Source of the DNA: Syntrophomonadaceae bacterium | GTDB taxonomy: Bacteria > Bacillota_B > Syntrophomonadia > Syntrophomonadales > Syntrophomonadaceae | Length of the DNA stretch: 5,701 nt | Direction of reading: 5' to 3' | Assembly: GCA_030627145.1 (NCBI GenBank) | Contig: DAOUSQ010000077.1 | Location: forward strand, 1 to 5,701 | Part shown: positions 5,515 through 5,701 of the stretch, piece by piece | Numbering within the stretch: the first letter of the stretch is position 1 | How the letters are laid out: every line of letters begins with the position of its first letter | Made by a program: the position numbers and the translations under genes | The notes under the pieces: generated by a model | Seen by the model: only the letters and a program-made list of their open reading frames with translations | What the model was told of the DNA's origin: nothing | The model's database searches: none

Positions 5515-5701
5515 ATAAAATTAGTTACACATATTAGCGAAGTGAATTGAAAAATCTATTTAAAGTTGATTCCACTGCGAAAAGTCCGTTATTATCTCTT
5601 TCCAGGGAGACTTCAGTCTCCTGAAAATCAGGATACTAATTCTTCGGCATTTGACGCGGAAGCTAAAGCATCCGCTACAAATAATATAGAAAAATTATAA
5701 A
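5515..5701 (-). other. structured segment upstream of a terminator, possible RNA gene 3' part
   Basis: Several dyads are packed here: GGAGACT/AGTCTCC (5606-5621, two-base loop), TCCTGA/TCAGGA (5619-5633), GCGGA/TCCGC (5656-5675, with inner GC pairs and a TAAA loop), and an imperfect arm pairing 5538-5547 with 5569-5579. The clear minus-strand terminator follows immediately. The combination fits the 3' part of a small structured RNA, but I could match it to no known class (it is not recognisably 6S, tmRNA, SRP or RNase P RNA), and coding remnants are possible. Confidence 0.25.
5628..5701 (-). CDS. possible 3' end of an unidentified minus-strand frame, perhaps frameshifted
   Basis: One minus-strand frame is open from the right edge and ends at TGA (complement of 5628-5630), with final residues VADALASASNAEELVS. 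A second minus frame then opens at 5635 and runs 33 codons to TAA (5534-5536), ending AVESTLNRFFNSLR. Together they could be the frameshifted C-terminus of one gene that ends before the terminator at 5487-5514. I recognise no family. The same segment is rich in hairpins, so an RNA gene is an equal alternative. Confidence 0.25.
   Translation of the reverse strand, partial: YNFSILFVADALASASNAEELVS

Noticed and set aside
5298..5537. 79-codon plus-strand frame over the ttcA start and terminator
   Set aside because: It overlaps the conserved PP-loop coding on the other strand, the ttcA promoter and the terminator; low-complexity product.
5575..5701. 6S RNA on either strand near the right edge
   Set aside because: AAAGTCCG (5581-5588, plus) and GGACTTTT (minus) recall 6S termini, but no -10 element precedes the plus-strand site and the long central-bubble helix cannot be drawn.

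Overview
The window looks like chromosomal DNA from a low-GC Firmicute, most likely an anaerobe of the Clostridia or Halanaerobia type. The evidence is the AT-rich composition, strong GGAGG-type ribosome binding sites with TTG and GTG starts, a Firmicutes-type LexA operator (GAAC-N4-GTTC), a short alpha-type glutamine synthetase, and a YnbB-like gene close to glnA, as in Bacillus. The lineage is inferred; nothing here fixes the species.

Layout. Bases 1-291 hold at most the tail of an unidentified reading frame and an AT-rich leader. Three rightward genes follow: a YnbB-family PLP enzyme (292-1521, TTG start), a DUF456 membrane protein (1590-2069) and glutamine synthetase glnA (2145-3473, GTG start). 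A perfect 11-bp dyad with a central AGGTACCT palindrome lies between the first two. glnA converges on lexA (3598-4215, minus strand), and a long hairpin separates them. lexA has two LexA boxes 20 bp apart over its own promoter. About 470 bp without a convincing gene follow. Most of this stretch is framed by 12-bp inverted repeats and contains ~10-nt tandem repeats plus a possible folded element. Next comes a minus-strand TtcA-like PP-loop protein (4685-5407) with its own promoter. Upstream of that is a clear intrinsic terminator (5487-5514) ending a minus-strand transcript that enters from the right edge. The source of that transcript is either a decayed gene or a structured RNA.

How the parts relate. 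glnA performs ammonium assimilation; the ynbB-glnA association is known from Bacillus, but the repressor gene glnR, which sits between them there, is absent and a DUF456 gene takes its place. lexA is the SOS repressor and probably represses itself. The TtcA-like protein is probably a tRNA sulfur-transfer enzyme and is functionally separate. The coding genes are ordinary housekeeping genes. The most unusual material is non-coding: the 1525-1565 dyad, the 4300-4682 island and the right-edge structured segment. I see no clear evidence of a new multi-gene system.
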